From: Nymphaea colorata
Lineage: Eukaryota > Streptophyta > Magnoliopsida > Nymphaeales > Nymphaeaceae
Length of the DNA: 64,000 nucleotides
Direction of reading: 5' to 3'
Assembly: GCF_008831285.2 (NCBI RefSeq)
Contig: NC_045148.1
Coordinates: forward strand, 10,111,001 to 10,175,000
In this document: piece by piece, positions 62,602 through 64,000 of the stretch
Layout of the letters: the number at the start of each line of letters is the position of its first letter
Numbering within the stretch: the stretch's first letter is position 1
Translations under genes and position numbers: made by a program
The notes under the pieces: generated by a model
Databases searched by the model: none
What the model saw: the letters and a program-made list of their open reading frames with translations, nothing else
What the model was told of the DNA's origin: nothing

Positions 62602-62788
62602 TCAGAGCCTGAAATTTTTGATGAGAGATCTTGACTTAAACTTTTAATATTTTGACTTGGACTGAAATATTAATTTTTTGAAATTTTTATATACAATAAA
62701 TGAATTTTTTTAAAATTTTACATGTAATATATTTTTTTTTGAGGTGGGTTCATGGCCCTTGCAAGCCCTACCCTGACTCTGTCTCTGC
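62602..62788 (+). mobile_element. MITE-like dispersed repeat, copy E
   Basis: It starts tcagagcctgaaattttt and ends ctgactctgtctctgc, aligned with copy D. A perfect 6-bp direct repeat TGATGG (62596-62601 and 62789-62794) flanks it. The body again ends with gaggtgggttcatggcccttgcaagccctacc. Confidence 0.7.
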
Positions 62789-63257
62789 TGATGGTAGTTG
62801 TGCACTACTGAGCTGTGATTTTAGCGTTAATGATGGCAACAGTGCACCCTTTTAACCTATGCACCACACCCCATAATGAAATTAGAGATGTGCCTCTTCA
62901 TGCGACCACAACTTGAACACCTTTATATAAGCAAACTCACTACATAATTTTAATATAAAAATCATCTATAGCTACCATTTCTGGCAAGAATGTGAGTCAG
63001 ATAAAAGGAAGACATGAAGAATGCTTTAAAAAGCATCAGTGGGTACATATAATTGAAATACAGGTGGAGCATACCTAAATCTAATCGTTCTCACAAAAAC
63101 TTGAAAAGCAAGCGTAAGCGTCATGCCTCCACCCACTGTGCATAAAATCAATACTTTCCATATTATCAGTTTCCACCTTTATAGCTGCTCCCTTCATCCT
63201 TTTTATTGAACATGTCTAAAAGCTACGGATTTGCCCACATTAATTATTATTTCAGGC

Positions 63258-63324
<67 letters not shown>
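63258..63324. repeat. Self-complementary (CT)n(TA)n(GA)n microsatellite
   Basis: A CT run, a TA run and a GA run follow one another, so the roughly 67-bp whole is a near-perfect inverted repeat able to fold as one hairpin. Confidence 0.9.
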
Positions 63325-64000
63325 TTGGTAAACAACGTTTAATAATCTGAAAATGAACACTGATATAACATCAAAATTTAGATAGTAATAAAAAATAAGA
63401 TTTACATCAAATTAAGTACCACAAACCATGGTTAGAAACATAATGAATCATTATTGCACCATAAGAGTTGCTAATGTTGGTGTGACAAGATTTTTAACTT
63501 GTAGCTATCTTGCAACATCCCCACAGATAGATTTCAACTATATATATAAAGTGGCATATATTCTATATGTTGGTTCGTTCAAATTAATGAAATAGTAAGA
63601 AGCGACTGTGAAGGCGGTTGAAAGCAAGAGGATTCGGCGTTCCTCGCTTTGATCTCCTCTACAGCTGTAAGAGAGATTTCATAGTTGAGAAGCAAGGAAT
63701 CTCCCTCTCTTGGATCATACAGTCATGTTGGCGGTCCCTCTACCGTTGCTTATTGATGATTTAGCGTCATTGTGACTATATTCTTACAATTTCAAAGTTG
63801 TTCTCTTCCTTTTATTTTGCTTCCTATTCAGAAAAGAAATATTCTTCGACCCCTCTAGTGGTGGATAACCCAATTAATGCATATAATTGGCACAGGTTGA
63901 GTATATAGATGAAGAAAAACTCATAAAGAAATATGAACTTCAAAAGTAATTAACAAAGAGAAGTTATCATGAAAATTAATTTATCTTTAACAAATTATGT

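Larger units (their letters stand above)
56101..64000. other. Repeat-rich spacer at the end of the window
   Basis: No gene is supported; all open frames are short and in low-complexity DNA. Named items within it are listed separately: a possible SINE box B, the CGAG-rich block, MITE-like copies D and E, the GGCC-rich block and the compound palindromic microsatellite. There is a poly-T run at 56648-56668, an AAT run near 59622, a CA run near 60299 and a GCAT run at 61246-61262. TA runs lie near 60143, 61357 and 61772. Confidence 0.5.

Noticed and set aside
63258-63324. CRISPR-like or phage-like repeat structure
   Set aside because: It is a simple dinucleotide microsatellite; the window is eukaryotic and has no spaced direct repeats.

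Overview
This window is plant nuclear DNA. The genes have several exons with GT-AG introns, and the spacers are AT-rich and full of microsatellites. There are copia retrotransposon remains and short MITE-like repeats. The proteins are a CYP72A-type cytochrome P450 array and a pair of IMP1-type mitochondrial inner-membrane peptidases. Both point to a flowering plant; I cannot name the species from the sequence.

Region 1 (about 2.6-34.2 kb) is a head-to-tail array of five apparently intact P450 genes, all on the + strand. Their ATGs are at 2676, 7917, 15611, 21087 and 30827. Every copy has five exons. Exons 2 to 5 are exactly 221, 245, 376 and 426 bp in all five, and exon 1 is 271 or 274 bp, giving proteins of 512-513 aa. 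All keep the I-helix AGQETT, ExxR, PERF and heme-Cys motifs. Genes 3 and 4 form one subgroup and share their flanks; genes 1, 2 and 5 form another. An orphan copy of the 3' flank (25.56-26.49 kb) has no P450 body in front of it, which suggests a lost or incomplete duplication. The copies differ most in substrate-recognition regions and around the TATA position.

Region 2 (about 35.8-38.7 kb) holds a wrecked, more divergent P450 (first and last exon remnants, heme Cys gone). It is followed by a two-exon gene for a 255-aa acidic plant protein of unknown function.

Region 3 (about 42.4-51.4 kb) holds two IMP1-like (S26 family) peptidase genes in head-to-head orientation. Both keep the Ser/Lys dyad and share intron positions. 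The last intron of the + strand copy is about 4 kb and contains a truncated Ty1/copia element with a 5' LTR, primer binding site, and gag and pre-integrase remnants.

Region 4 (51.4-64 kb) has no gene I can support. It holds microsatellites, a GAGCTC/CGAG-rich block, a GGCC-rich block and two copies of a roughly 190-bp dispersed repeat. That repeat occurs five times in the window, and one copy lies just upstream of the TATA position of P450 gene 5.

The P450 copies probably act in separate or related specialised-metabolism oxidations at the ER. Nothing here links them functionally to the peptidase pair. I see no wholly new system. The most informative material is the duplication history of the array, the promoter-proximal repeat, the unidentified 0.87-kb insert at 26.49-27.36 kb and the head-to-head peptidase pair.
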